Source of the DNA: a virus
IMG/VR virus record: IMGVR_UViG_3300025736_000026
Coordinates: 1-61,347 of that record
DNA length: 61,347 nt
Strand: one strand, 5' to 3'
Part shown: one piece after another, positions 30,673 through 40,000 of the stretch
How the letters are laid out: every line of letters begins with the position of its first letter
Numbering within the stretch: position 1 is the first letter of the stretch
The notes under the pieces: model-generated
The model's input: only the letters and a program-made list of their open reading frames with translations
What the model was told of the DNA's origin: nothing
The model's database searches: none
Translations under genes and position numbers: made by a program

Positions 30673-31239
30673 ATGAGCCTTTTAACAAGTGCTCAATTTC
30701 AACAATTTTTATCCGTTGCGGGCGAGACAATGTCTGTTGCTGATATTGCTGTAGTTACTGATGTATCTGAATCCCGCGTAGATAGTTTATGCGGACGTGA
30801 ATTTTTATTACACTGGGAGAATGAGACTATTGAAGTTGCGCCTTGGGATACGCGGCGTTACCAGATAAAGACGAATAATTATCCTATCATAGCTAGTTCG
30901 GTTATGCTGACTAATACTAGTGCGCTTATTACAAATGATAATTTAATTATTGAAGCTTCTACTGGTATAATTAAGCGGCGTTCAGATAATTATTATTTTG
31001 ATGTGGGCCGCGATGCTATTCTATTAATGTATCAAAATGGTTATGCATCCGGAGAAGCTCCGAAAGATTTACAGTATTTGATATACAAAGTAGGTTACGC
31101 TATTAAGGCTATGCCAGGTGTAGTTTATCAAGCGGAAACTTCTGGCGATTATTCCTATAAAATGGCTAACGAAATGATTTTAAAGGGTCTCGATAGTATT
31201 GCATTAGCTATTGTAACAAAGTATAAAAAGGTAATTTGA
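30673..31239 (+). CDS. head-tail connector (gp6/adaptor-like)
   Basis: 188 aa. Begins with a helical adaptor segment (LTSAQFQQFLSVAGETMSVADI), followed by a strand region (LHWENETIEVAPWDTRRYQI) and an FDVGRDAILLMYQNGYA segment, then long helices; the profile matches the DNA-gate adaptor proteins that sit under the portal. AGGGAG precedes the ATG. Returns to the CGT-rich codon use of the structural genes. Confidence 0.6.
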   Translation: MSLLTSAQFQQFLSVAGETMSVADIAVVTDVSESRVDSLCGREFLLHWENETIEVAPWDTRRYQIKTNNYPIIASSVMLTNTSALITNDNLIIEASTGIIKRRSDNYYFDVGRDAILLMYQNGYASGEAPKDLQYLIYKVGYAIKAMPGVVYQAETSGDYSYKMANEMILKGLDSIALAIVTKYKKVI

Positions 31240-31829
31240 TGAGCTTTGATTCGTTAATGCGCGAAGTAACACATTCTAGGGATAGCTCTGATTTAGTATC
31301 TTCAACAGCTATTTCAACATCTATTCCTATAACATACCAACCCTCAGAATCCTGTATCTTACGCGTAAGCGTATTGGATTGTAGTATTTATGGTGAATGT
31401 TTAATTTCGGGGACCGATCTAAGTGATGTTTGCATAGCGGAACGCGTAGTTTTTACCAAGGCAGATAAACGTATAAGTCAAAATCTTTTTAAAACTCTAG
31501 TAGGCATAACAACGGCCAATTTCGTCGTGGGTACTATGCGTGTTCAGGGTGCATTACGCTCCGGCGAAAATTTAAATGTGCGTAGAAGTTTGGGTACTAT
31601 TTATGGTCGTATATACGAGCCGCAACCCCGCGAAGGTGTCCGTGTAGTAGGAGCTGTACAAGATCAACCTTTAAAATTTATGTGCCGCAAGGAGGACTCT
31701 TCTATTATAAAGGGCGATTATTTAATCGATGGGGGTATTACATACTGTTTAGAATCTAATTTACAACCTATGTATGGTTCAAGTAGTATTCATCATTACG
31801 AATCTATTGTTTCGCGTTTAGAATCCTAA
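31239..31829 (+). CDS. head-tail joining protein (putative)
   Basis: 196 aa, beta-rich (ESCILRVSVLDCSIYGECLISGTDL; YLIDGGITYCLESNLQP). ATG overlaps the previous stop (TGATG). By position it should be a stopper or connector protein; no motif confirms it. Confidence 0.5.
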   Translation: MSFDSLMREVTHSRDSSDLVSSTAISTSIPITYQPSESCILRVSVLDCSIYGECLISGTDLSDVCIAERVVFTKADKRISQNLFKTLVGITTANFVVGTMRVQGALRSGENLNVRRSLGTIYGRIYEPQPREGVRVVGAVQDQPLKFMCRKEDSSIIKGDYLIDGGITYCLESNLQPMYGSSSIHHYESIVSRLES

Positions 31830-31843
31830 GGAGGATCAAAAAC

Positions 31844-34171
31844 ATGAAGTACAGCGTAGTTATTCCCACAATTGACGGAGTACGTTTACTCTCCGAATCC
31901 CTTCCGCGTATCTTTATCCATACGCAAGATTTTGAAGTTATCGTCGTCGATAACGGTAGCACGGATGGTACCGAAGGTTATATCAACGATCTATCCAAGC
32001 AACATTCTAACCTTAAATATATACGCTTCGATACGAATAAAGGTTTCGCGGGCGCCTGTAACGCGGGTATGCAAATGGCTCAGGGAGCCTTTATTATACT
32101 CTTGAATAACGACGCCTTAGTTACACCTAATTGGACGTCCCAGATGTTTACATCTATGAGGCGTTTCGAAAAGAAAACGGGCCTCCGTATAGGCTTAGTA
32201 GGCCCTGCAACAAATTTTGCGGGAGGGCGTCAAGCTGTTCCGAATGTAAAATACGACATCGCAGCTCTGGATGAGTTCTCGATAGAATTTCATAAACGTA
32301 ACATCAGCCAGGTCGATGAAGCCGGTTTTTTATCAGGCTTTTGTTTAATGTTCAAACGTGCAGTTATGGAAGACGTAGGTCTTCTAGACGAACGTTTTTT
32401 TCCGGGAGGTTATGAAGATAATGATTTTTTACTGCGCGCGAATGAATCCGGCTGGTACGGTTTAATTGATGGCTCCACGTTCGTTCATCATCACGGTTCG
32501 CAAACTCTCCGTAGAGATGAATTTAAGGATTCTGAGGGTGGGTTGGCTCCTCGAAATATCTTCTTGGATAAGTGGACGAAAAAGAATGCGGGACCTAAAA
32601 AGCTTGTAGGTATTTATCGGGTTAAGGGTCCCGATCCATACTTTACAACTAGTTTGCAGAAAGCTTCCGAATTCTGCGATGAAATTGCCGTATTGGTCGA
32701 CAATCCCCTCGCAGGCGATAGATCGGTAGAAATTACGAAAAAGTTTCCCAAAGTTACGCGTACAGAAATTACCGATAGGGAATTTGACGAACGGCGCGAT
32801 CGTAATCAACTCGTACAAATGGCTTACGATATGGAGGCCGACTGGGTTATATCTATCGATGATGATGAAGTCTTCGAGGATAAATTCGATCGTGCGTACG
32901 TAGATCGTTTGATGCACCCACCTAATCCGCATGTAAAAATGTACGGATTTCATTGGAGAACTTTCTTTGATGGTACGGAGCGTTTTCGTGTAGATGGGAC
33001 TTTCGGAAAAATGGCTGGATTCCGCATGTATAAAGCAGAGCCTGGTAGAAAAATCTTCTCCGGAACCGATAAAGGATTTCACTGCGGTAATATTGCCCTT
33101 TCTGCCCGCGATTGTGCTCGCTGGACAAATATTCGTATAAAGCATTACGGATATTGTACTCCTGAAAAGTGTATGCGTAAGTATAAATTTTACGAGCACG
33201 CCGATACTGAAAAGACCGCGGGTCTCATCGGTGCAGAAGATTATTCACACCTCATACAACGTAAAATGATTACATATCCCTGGGTAGAAAATGATTCTCT
33301 TTCTTTGGTAATATGTGTGCGTAATGGGGGCCATAAGCTTTGGGAGTTATTCGATCAAGTCGGTTATTTTGCCGATGAGATTATTTTTGGCGATAATCAA
33401 TCTACTGATGACTCTGTTAAAACAGCGAAACTTTTTAAATCAAAAATAATACCCGTGAAATTTGAAGATGATTTCAGTAAATTAAAGAATCAAGTAATTG
33501 AGAAAGCTTCTAAGGATTGGATTTTACTTATGGATTGGGATGAAACTTTCGTACACGCCGAAATTCCTTCCATACGTAAGATGATGGATAACGATTGTGA
33601 TGGGTATATGTTTCCCGTATACAACCACCAACCTGGGGGAGCTGTATCACTTTCCGAAGCTGTAAGGCTTTTTCGTAATATACCCACAATGCGTTATACC
33701 GGGCGTGTACACGAAAATTTTGATGCCGCAATGCATGCAAATCTTGTTAGCATATTGCGCACGGATATGATTTTACATCATCACGGATTTCTTTCAGACG
33801 CAAAACGTCTCGATGGCAAGTTGAATCTTTATGAGCGTTTGAATAAACTGCAGTTACAAGAAACCCCCGCAGATCCGCGAGCGGCATTTAATCTGGCTTT
33901 ACATTATATAAACGAGGGAAATCGTATTGAAGCGGAACGCCTTTTAAAATATGCTATTTCGTTAAATGAGAATTTTTATCAAGCACATAAAGAGCTGGGC
34001 CTATCTTATATAAGAAAAGGTCAAGCTTATGTAACGAATGCGAAGGCTTTAATTCCTGAAGAGCATCCTATGAAACAGATGCTAGAAAGATTAGTGCAGA
34101 GTATTACAGGTATAATCGGCGAACAGGATATCATTATAGGATCACGCGGACAAGATGGCCCAAAAGCTTAA
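31844..34171 (+). CDS. triple-domain glycosyltransferase with TPR end
   Basis: 775 aa. Domain 1 (1-245) is GT2: YSVVIPTIDGVRLL, VVDNGSTDGTEG, NKGFAGACNAGM, LLNNDALV (DxD position), and GYEDNDFLLRANESGW. Domain 2 (250-470) has EIAVLVDNPL and SIDDDEVFED. Domain 3 (480-690) has LVICVRNGGHKLWEL, IIFGDNQSTDDSV and LLMDWDETFVHAE. Residues 690-750 (FNLALHYINEGNRIEAERLLKYAI) are a TPR. It lies between connector and tail genes; one chain carrying three active-site-like domains could build a short glycan on a virion protein. Confidence 0.8.
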   Translation: MKYSVVIPTIDGVRLLSESLPRIFIHTQDFEVIVVDNGSTDGTEGYINDLSKQHSNLKYIRFDTNKGFAGACNAGMQMAQGAFIILLNNDALVTPNWTSQMFTSMRRFEKKTGLRIGLVGPATNFAGGRQAVPNVKYDIAALDEFSIEFHKRNISQVDEAGFLSGFCLMFKRAVMEDVGLLDERFFPGGYEDNDFLLRANESGWYGLIDGSTFVHHHGSQTLRRDEFKDSEGGLAPRNIFLDKWTKKNAGPKKLVGIYRVKGPDPYFTTSLQKASEFCDEIAVLVDNPLAGDRSVEITKKFPKVTRTEITDREFDERRDRNQLVQMAYDMEADWVISIDDDEVFEDKFDRAYVDRLMHPPNPHVKMYGFHWRTFFDGTERFRVDGTFGKMAGFRMYKAEPGRKIFSGTDKGFHCGNIALSARDCARWTNIRIKHYGYCTPEKCMRKYKFYEHADTEKTAGLIGAEDYSHLIQRKMITYPWVENDSLSLVICVRNGGHKLWELFDQVGYFADEIIFGDNQSTDDSVKTAKLFKSKIIPVKFEDDFSKLKNQVIEKASKDWILLMDWDETFVHAEIPSIRKMMDNDCDGYMFPVYNHQPGGAVSLSEAVRLFRNIPTMRYTGRVHENFDAAMHANLVSILRTDMILHHHGFLSDAKRLDGKLNLYERLNKLQLQETPADPRAAFNLALHYINEGNRIEAERLLKYAISLNENFYQAHKELGLSYIRKGQAYVTNAKALIPEEHPMKQMLERLVQSITGIIGEQDIIIGSRGQDGPKA

Positions 34172-34637
34172 ATACATCGAAGGTTTAGTTCCTTTGCTAC
34201 TCAATTTTGCGATCCTAGAAGGATCCATTGATGATGAATTCGAAAAGGCCGAGTTACTTGCCCAAGAGTATACTTTTGAAAAAATGCGCGCGAATATAAG
34301 TCTTACATGTCACTCACTTAAAGATTTGAGGGCTTTAGATCATCCATACGCGAAGCGAGACCCTCAACCTATTCATAGACCTCAGTGGCTTGTTCACCTG
34401 CAAGACGGAACTCTTGTAAATGCTTTAGAAAAAACTGGTGAGGATTTATCTGATGGTACTAAAATACGTAGTGTAGGTATTGATGAAAGTAAAGCGCCTC
34501 ACGCAACTGATATTATTTATGGTACAAGTAAGATGGTGGGTCGCGATTTTATAACTGAGACCTTCGCGCAAGTTGAGTCCACATTAATGGGCTTTTACGA
34601 AGCAGCACAACAGAATGCTTTAAAGCACTTTGAATAG
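34155..34637 (+). CDS. HK97 gp10-like tail completion protein
   Basis: 160 aa. Helical first half, then VHLQDGTLVNALEKTGEDLSDGTKIRSVGIDE and APHATDIIYGTSKMVGRDFI, typical for gp10-like minor tail proteins that join head and tail. The ATG lies inside the end of the glycosyltransferase gene (17-nt overlap). Confidence 0.6.
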   Translation: MAQKLKYIEGLVPLLLNFAILEGSIDDEFEKAELLAQEYTFEKMRANISLTCHSLKDLRALDHPYAKRDPQPIHRPQWLVHLQDGTLVNALEKTGEDLSDGTKIRSVGIDESKAPHATDIIYGTSKMVGRDFITETFAQVESTLMGFYEAAQQNALKHFE

Positions 34638-34647
34638 GAGATGTATT

Positions 34648-34932
34648 ATGTCTAAACCTAAAGCAAACGACACTCTACAGCTTGGAGCAAAAGATGTTCC
34701 GTGGAAATGCGAATGCGGTTTTTTGTTGGGTGTTTTATCTCCTGATAAAAATACTTTGCGTATTAAGTACAAAGATTTATACCTTTCCATCGAGGGTAGC
34801 GACGTGAAAGTTACCGAGCTTTGTAGAAGGTGTGCAACGCCTAATAAAATCGAAAGTAATTCTGGGGTACCTCAGGTACCTCAAGAACATGAAGAGGCTT
34901 TTAAGCAAACAGCTTCAAAGCCTAAGCAGTAA
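34648..34932 (+). CDS. small zinc-ribbon protein
   Basis: 94 aa. CECG (residues 23-26) and CRRC (residues 61-64) make a four-cysteine zinc ribbon with a short beta insert (LRIKYKDLYLSIEG), similar in plan to the Com-type translational regulator of Mu-like phages. ATG 34648 follows TAGGAGATGTATT. The tail tube gene follows; regulation of its translation is possible but not shown. Confidence 0.55.
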   Translation: MSKPKANDTLQLGAKDVPWKCECGFLLGVLSPDKNTLRIKYKDLYLSIEGSDVKVTELCRRCATPNKIESNSGVPQVPQEHEEAFKQTASKPKQ

Positions 34933-34964
34933 AATTCTAACACGCTGGAAGGAGGTGAGTTACT

Positions 34965-36158
34965 ATGGCGTTTAACGTACCCTCGTATAACACGGATCGA
35001 TTTTCATTCGGTCCGGGTATTTTGTATGTCGGGGCTGTCGGATCTACGCCTCAAATTGGGGGCCTATAATCAGTGATGATTATAGCAAATCCTGCTCGGT
35101 CAGGGAAACCTAAAGGTGAGAGCCTAAGGCAATCCTGAGGAGTTAGAGTTGAGAAACTCGAAGCTTTGCAGAGACTTTCTTAAAGGAGACTGGCGTGTTT
35201 CAAAGTGTTCATATCGACAGTAAATTTGGTAAGTTTACATTACTACTAGATGCGGAAGACCTTGATATTACTAAAGTAGGTTTACGTGTACATAAAAATC
35301 GGGTCGCCTCAGGTTTAATTCTTTATATACCTACCGCGTCTAAGAACGGTTTTAACCGTTGTAATCAAGATTGTCGATTTGTACATCTACTCGTTGTAGA
35401 AAAGTGCTTGGGACGTTCGCTTAAAAAAGGTGAGGTTGTACATCATTTAAATGCTAATAACTTTGATTGTAGACGTTCAAATTTATTAGTATGCCGACAA
35501 AACGAACACGCAAGCTTGCATATACGAATGGGTATTATGTATGCCGAAGCAACTTTTCAGAGTCCTTTAAGCGGCGATCAATTTCAGCTTTTGCGCAAGC
35601 TGCTTGGTCGTAATACGCAGGACATCTCGGGAGTAAATTTAGTCATCTGAGATGGTGGTATAGTCCAACCCCCGGTGAAAGTCGGGATGTCAGTTGTCAA
35701 TTGACATTGGCGCTGTAACAGTCGGAGCTAAGCTCGCGGTCACGCGAGAAATCCTTGAGTACAGACAGGGATCTCCCGCAACGGTTGTGAAGAAGTTCGC
35801 GGTTCAAGAAGCTGTTACATTGGATGTCACGGGTCTGGAATGGAACGTGCGTAACCTGGCCCTCGCGCTTGGCGCGGGAGTTACATCGTCTGATGTGTCC
35901 TTGGAAACGTTCGAATTCGGTGGGTCCATGGATGTGGATCAATACGCACTGAAATTCGTCCACGTTACCCCGGCAGGACAAACGGTTTCCATTTACCTGT
36001 GGAAAGCCGAAGCCGGTGGAGGCTTCGAGGTCGCTTTTGCGGAAGGACCTCATGAGTTCCCCATGACATTCGATGCGGTAGAATCTACTACTGATTGGAC
36101 CGGCGCAGCTGTCGCAAGTAACAAGCGGCTTATTAAATTGGTGTACGAAAAGGCTTAA
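34965..36158 (+). CDS. major tail tube protein (split by a group I intron; join 34965..35051, 35697..36158)
   Basis: Exon 1 encodes MAFNVPSYNTDRFSFGPGIL... up to GSTP; exon 2 continues SIDIGAVTVGAKLAVTREIL and ends LVYEKA; spliced length 182 aa. The join restores the N-terminal strand and the DIGAVxxGAxLxVTRE motif usual in tail tube proteins. The intron (35052-35696) was placed by P1 and P10 pairings (see intron entry). GGAAGGAGGTGAGTTACT is a very strong ribosome site; GC-rich codons in exon 2 fit high expression. Confidence 0.8.
35052..35696 (+). ncRNA. group I self-splicing intron
   Basis: 645 nt. Exon 1 ends ACGCCT; GCCT can pair with GGGC in the intron start (P1 with U-G at the splice site). 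The exon 2 start TCAATT pairs with AATTGG of the same guide (P10), fixing the 3' site after the G at 35696. Core-like strings are present: TCAGGGAAACCTA and AATCCTGAGG near the 5' part, GGTATAGTCC and a P9-like CCCCCGGTGAAAGTCGGG hairpin region near the 3' part. The loop carries an HNH endonuclease gene. Splicing joins codons CCT and TCA in frame. Confidence 0.8.
35195..35650 (+). CDS. HNH homing endonuclease in the intron
   Basis: 151 aa, GTG start after AAAGGAGACTGGC. HNH motif: GEVVHHLNANNFDCRRSNLLVCRQNEHASLHIR (HH about residue 87, N about 96, H about 112), the HNH_3-type found in phage introns. It would cut intron-less tail tube alleles so that the intron spreads by repair. Confidence 0.85.
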   Translation: MFQSVHIDSKFGKFTLLLDAEDLDITKVGLRVHKNRVASGLILYIPTASKNGFNRCNQDCRFVHLLVVEKCLGRSLKKGEVVHHLNANNFDCRRSNLLVCRQNEHASLHIRMGIMYAEATFQSPLSGDQFQLLRKLLGRNTQDISGVNLVI

Positions 36159-36187
36159 TACAAGTCTATAAGAGGAGAGTGACTTCT

Positions 36188-36742
36188 ATGAACACCGAGA
36201 AAAGCAAAGAAGATTTGTTTGATCCTATCGAAGGACTTGGCGAGCTTCTCTCAATGCCCACCGAGATTAAAACTAACACAGATGAAACTGTGGAAATACC
36301 TGTAGCAAGTTGGCGTATGGAGCTACAGGTAGTTAAATCCGTTGGTAAACTCCTGGGAGATGTACGTCAGCAACTAGGCCTTACTTGGGATACTATTATA
36401 AAGCTTCAGAAGCCGGCTACTGGTACTTCTGCTGAAGATACCGAGGTTTTCAAAGAAGCCGAGTTAATGCGTAAGGAAAAACTTTTAGACCTGATTTTGA
36501 AAATTGCGGAACTGGCTCCCGATGAGATAACACGTATAACTGCTACTATCGTCGGGAAAGACATACAGTTTGTCGAGGAGAAGCTTGAACTAGGCGTTAT
36601 TATTCAAGTATTACTCCCTTTTTTGCTAACGAGGATGACCAGGCTACTCAAATTGATGGAGAGTATGGACGTCGACTTCGAAAGTGCTACGCGAAAAATA
36701 CGGGCAAATCTACAGAGTCGGACGAACAAAAGCCCCCGTTAA
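36188..36742 (+). CDS. tail assembly chaperone, short form (G)
   Basis: 184 aa. Acidic N-terminus (NTEKSKEDLFDPIEGLGELL), helical body (MELQVVKSVGKLLGDVRQQLGLTW, LLDLILKIAELAPDEITRI). ATG 36188 follows AAGAGGAGAG. Located between tail tube and tape measure, where lambda G-like chaperones sit; a slippery heptamer at 36619 lets some ribosomes enter the overlapping T frame. Confidence 0.75.
   Translation: MNTEKSKEDLFDPIEGLGELLSMPTEIKTNTDETVEIPVASWRMELQVVKSVGKLLGDVRQQLGLTWDTIIKLQKPATGTSAEDTEVFKEAELMRKEKLLDLILKIAELAPDEITRITATIVGKDIQFVEEKLELGVIIQVLLPFLLTRMTRLLKLMESMDVDFESATRKIRANLQSRTNKSPR
36619..36625 (+). other. programmed -1 frameshift site
   Basis: T TTT TTG in the G frame (codons CCT TTT TTG), a canonical X XXY YYZ slippery heptamer. 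After slipping, the -1 frame reads FANEDDQATQIDGEYG and stays open to 37032. Confidence 0.75.
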
Positions 36743-37032
36743 CCGTAGCAGATGAAGTTTCTCTCATCCTCGCATACTTCGCGGCAAACTGTCATTATAC
36801 TCCCGAGCAAGTTCTTAGTATGCCTCGGGGTGTTATAAGGCGCTTAATACCCGCTATTTCTTCTATGAGAGAAGCTGCCGCGGACATGCAGAAAGAGGAG
36901 TATGAAAAATCTTCAACTCAAAAATCTAAATTTCCACATGCTAGTAATGACGGTAAGGTTGTAGATCATGACGGTGCGAATGCATTAAAGCACAATTTAA
37001 GCGGTTTGTCCGATTTGGTTGAGGCAAAATAA
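36625..37032 (+). CDS. tail assembly chaperone, frameshift extension (T)
   Basis: Translated only as a fusion to the first 146 codons of the G gene (total about 281 aa). The extension contains LTVADEVSLILAYFAANCHYTPEQVLSMPRGVIRRL, the T-domain pattern of siphovirus chaperones, then a charged tail. No independent ribosome site was seen. The long form binds the tape measure and tube subunits in lambda-type assembly. Confidence 0.75.
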   Translation, partial: ANEDDQATQIDGEYGRRLRKCYAKNTGKSTESDEQKPPLTVADEVSLILAYFAANCHYTPEQVLSMPRGVIRRLIPAISSMREAAADMQKEEYEKSSTQKSKFPHASNDGKVVDHDGANALKHNLSGLSDLVEAK

Positions 37033-40000
37033 ATGGCTTTAGGTATTTTAAAAATTAAGCTCGTCGCAGAGATTTGGGAGTTTATTAAGCGTTTTCGCAT
37101 AGCGAAAGTAACTATCCTATCTTTCTCTAAGATAGCTTCCGCCGCTATAGAAATCGTAAATACTAAATTGGGTAAGATGGGACTTATTGCGGCTGGAGTA
37201 TTCGCCGCAATGGCTGCGGGGGCTTTACTATTACGTAGTCAATTAAAACCTGCGATCGAGTTGCAGAAGGACATGGCTAATGTCGCAACTCTTTTACGTG
37301 ATGAGGCTGGGCAAGCTTTTTCTTTTGTTAATAAATGGGTAAAAACGTTCACGCAGAATGTTATAAATCTCTCGGCGGAGTTTGGAGAAACTGCCGCTGC
37401 GACTGCAAAAGGTCTTTATGATATTTTGTCCGCGACTATTCCGGCTTCTGATGCTTTGAATGTTTTGATTGTTTCTATGCGTGCTGCTAGAGCAGGTCTT
37501 ACTTCAACTGCTACAGCTACCAAAGCGATTATTTCCGTATTGATGGCCTATAATATGTCGTTCGACCAGGCCGCAAAGGTTTCTGATGTTTTCTTCGCAA
37601 CTATTCGAAGAGGTGTTACAACTTTTAAAGAACTCGCTCCTGTTATAGGTCGCGCTACCGCTACTGCTGCTGCTGCGGGTGTAAGTTTTGAAGAGCTAAT
37701 GGCCGCAGTTACTACAATGACTCGAGCAGGTTTAGATACGGGCGTGGCTATTACATCTATTAATCAAACGCTGTTACAGTTCTTTAGACCTACTGAAGAT
37801 GCTGTCAAGGCAGCCGCACGCCTGGGACTTAATTTAGATTTGACCACATTGCAGACTGAAGGCCTTGTTTCTGTAATGGAAAAATTGAGTGATCTTCTTC
37901 CCCAGCAGGTCGGACAGATGTTTAGACAGATGCGTGCATTGCGTGGTGTTAACGCTTTGATTCAGCAGGTATCGGGCTTCGCGGAAGATTATAATGTAAT
38001 GCTCCATGCCGCGGGGGAAACACAAGCTGCGTTTGAAAAGCAAGCAAAAGCTATGGCATTTTCGTTAGATCGACTAAAACAAAATTTCAATGCTCTCCGT
38101 ACGCAAGCTGCCTTACCCTGGTTAGGCACAGTAAAACGTTTAGTGGAGGGTCTTAATTCGCTTATGGGGGTTCTAAGGAAAATTACTCCAGCAGTCGCGC
38201 AATTTTCCGGCGATTTGTTATTCGCCGGCGCCGCCGCCGCAGGACTCACAGCGGCAGTGACACTTACTATAGCAATACTGAAAACACTCGGTATAGCATT
38301 TGCGCCTTTCTTATTATTGGTAGCTAAATTTGCTTTAATTGCTGCGGCTATATTTGTAGTTGTTAAAGCGTTAATTTCTTTAGAGAAGGAGCTTCAGTTA
38401 CTCTCGGGAGCTTTAGACGTATTTTATAGGACAATCACACTTGGTATAGCTGGTTTAGAAGATGTTACCGCTGCTGTTAAACTCTTAGGTAATTCTTTTA
38501 AATGGCTTTTACGTCAGATAGGTCTTGTACGTGAAGAGTGGTCCGAACTTGCGGCATCTAGAGAGTTAGCAAGCGCTTTAAAGGCCTTAACAGAAGAAGT
38601 TGATAATTCTGTAAAACCCACAGATGAGCTTCGCGATCGCTGGCAGTCGGTTATTGAATCTCTACAACGTGGCGCACCAATGACTTTAGAAGTTAAAAAG
38701 GCTTTGGATGATTTAGGCGCAACGTTAAAGAATACACCTGTATACACGGATGCGACAAAAGAAGGTTTACTTGAGCTAATAGATGCTGTGGGTGAGGTAG
38801 GTAGGGTTACGCCAGGTACAAAGGCTCGTATAGCTGAGATTTCCGCGGAATTGGCTGCAGGTAAAAAGAGTGGTTCTGACTATGTTCAAATGTGGGTAAG
38901 GCTTCTTGATGGTATATCAGAAGGTGATATGCTCACAGATAATTTCCGTAAATCTTTAGTTTCTATGTATACGGAACTCTCAAATTCTAAAGACGTTTCT
39001 GCAGGTCTTAAACAACAAATTTCTGAGCTTGTTTCGGAGTTATTAAATACGGCAAATGTATCCGACGTAGTACGAGCGAAGATGCGTGAAATGCAAAGGG
39101 CGTTCAATGAAGGTAGGGCTACTACCGCGCGTTTAAAAGCGTCTTTTGAGATACTCGGTATGGATATGCCCCAGCACTTAGCTGCTATTGCCAAAGAAGC
39201 TGATTGGGCTTTTAATACTATATGGCGCGACGGAGGTTACTCAGCTGAGAAATTATCCAAAATTTGGGTAGAAGGTTTTGTACCTAAGTTAATGAATGCT
39301 TTTGGAAAGATTCCCGAAAAGTATCGAGCTCTTACGCTACGTATGACCGGATATACATTAGAAATGATACAGGCTCTGTCTACGCTTGATGTTGACATGC
39401 CCTCAAAATTACAAAAAGAAGCTCGCGCAGCTGCCGCCGCGTTACTTATACTTATACAAGAAAATAGACGTCTTCCGGAAGATGCTCGTTTATCAGCCAA
39501 GGTTATCGGGGATGCTTGGGAAGAGGTTGTTGAAAAAATTGAAAGAGCCTTTGGGAGAGTACCTCCCGAATTTAATGCGTTGGCACAAGAGATTGCGAGT
39601 ATTTCAGCTGCTACTTTAAATAACTTTAGGGCCCTAGGAGAAGAGCCTCTTGATATATTACGTACGAAGGCCGATTCGATGCTTAAAGCTTTTGAGGCTC
39701 TTTATAATCTACGCGCGTCGGGCGAGCTTAATATAGATGAGTCACAAATTCGTGATCTTTGGGAGGGCGTACGTAAAGCTATTGAAGAGGCTTATGGAGC
39801 TTTTCCGGAGGAGTTATTAGATCGTATAAGAGAACTTCAGGAATTGTCTTCTAAGGTAATGGGTAGTCCGAAGCTCGTAGCCGATATGCGACAGCAGTTT
39901 GCCGAGTTAGCTGTTCAACTTGAAGTTGAAATGGATAAGTTACCTCCTGCCGCGCAAGAGATGTGGCGTAAAATGGTTCTTATACCTGAGATCGAGCAGC

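Noticed and set aside
32462-33199. 245-codon antisense frame in the triple glycosyltransferase
   Set aside because: Sense frame has clear GT motifs; antisense product has no recognisable features.
35694-36158. Exon 2 as a stand-alone gene with TTG start
   Set aside because: No ribosome site, lacks the N-terminal strand, and group I intron pairings place it as exon 2.
36734-36739. Alternative frameshift at C CCC CGT near the end of the G frame
   Set aside because: A-site re-pairing fails at the middle base and the T TTT TTG heptamer upstream is canonical with a better -1 product.
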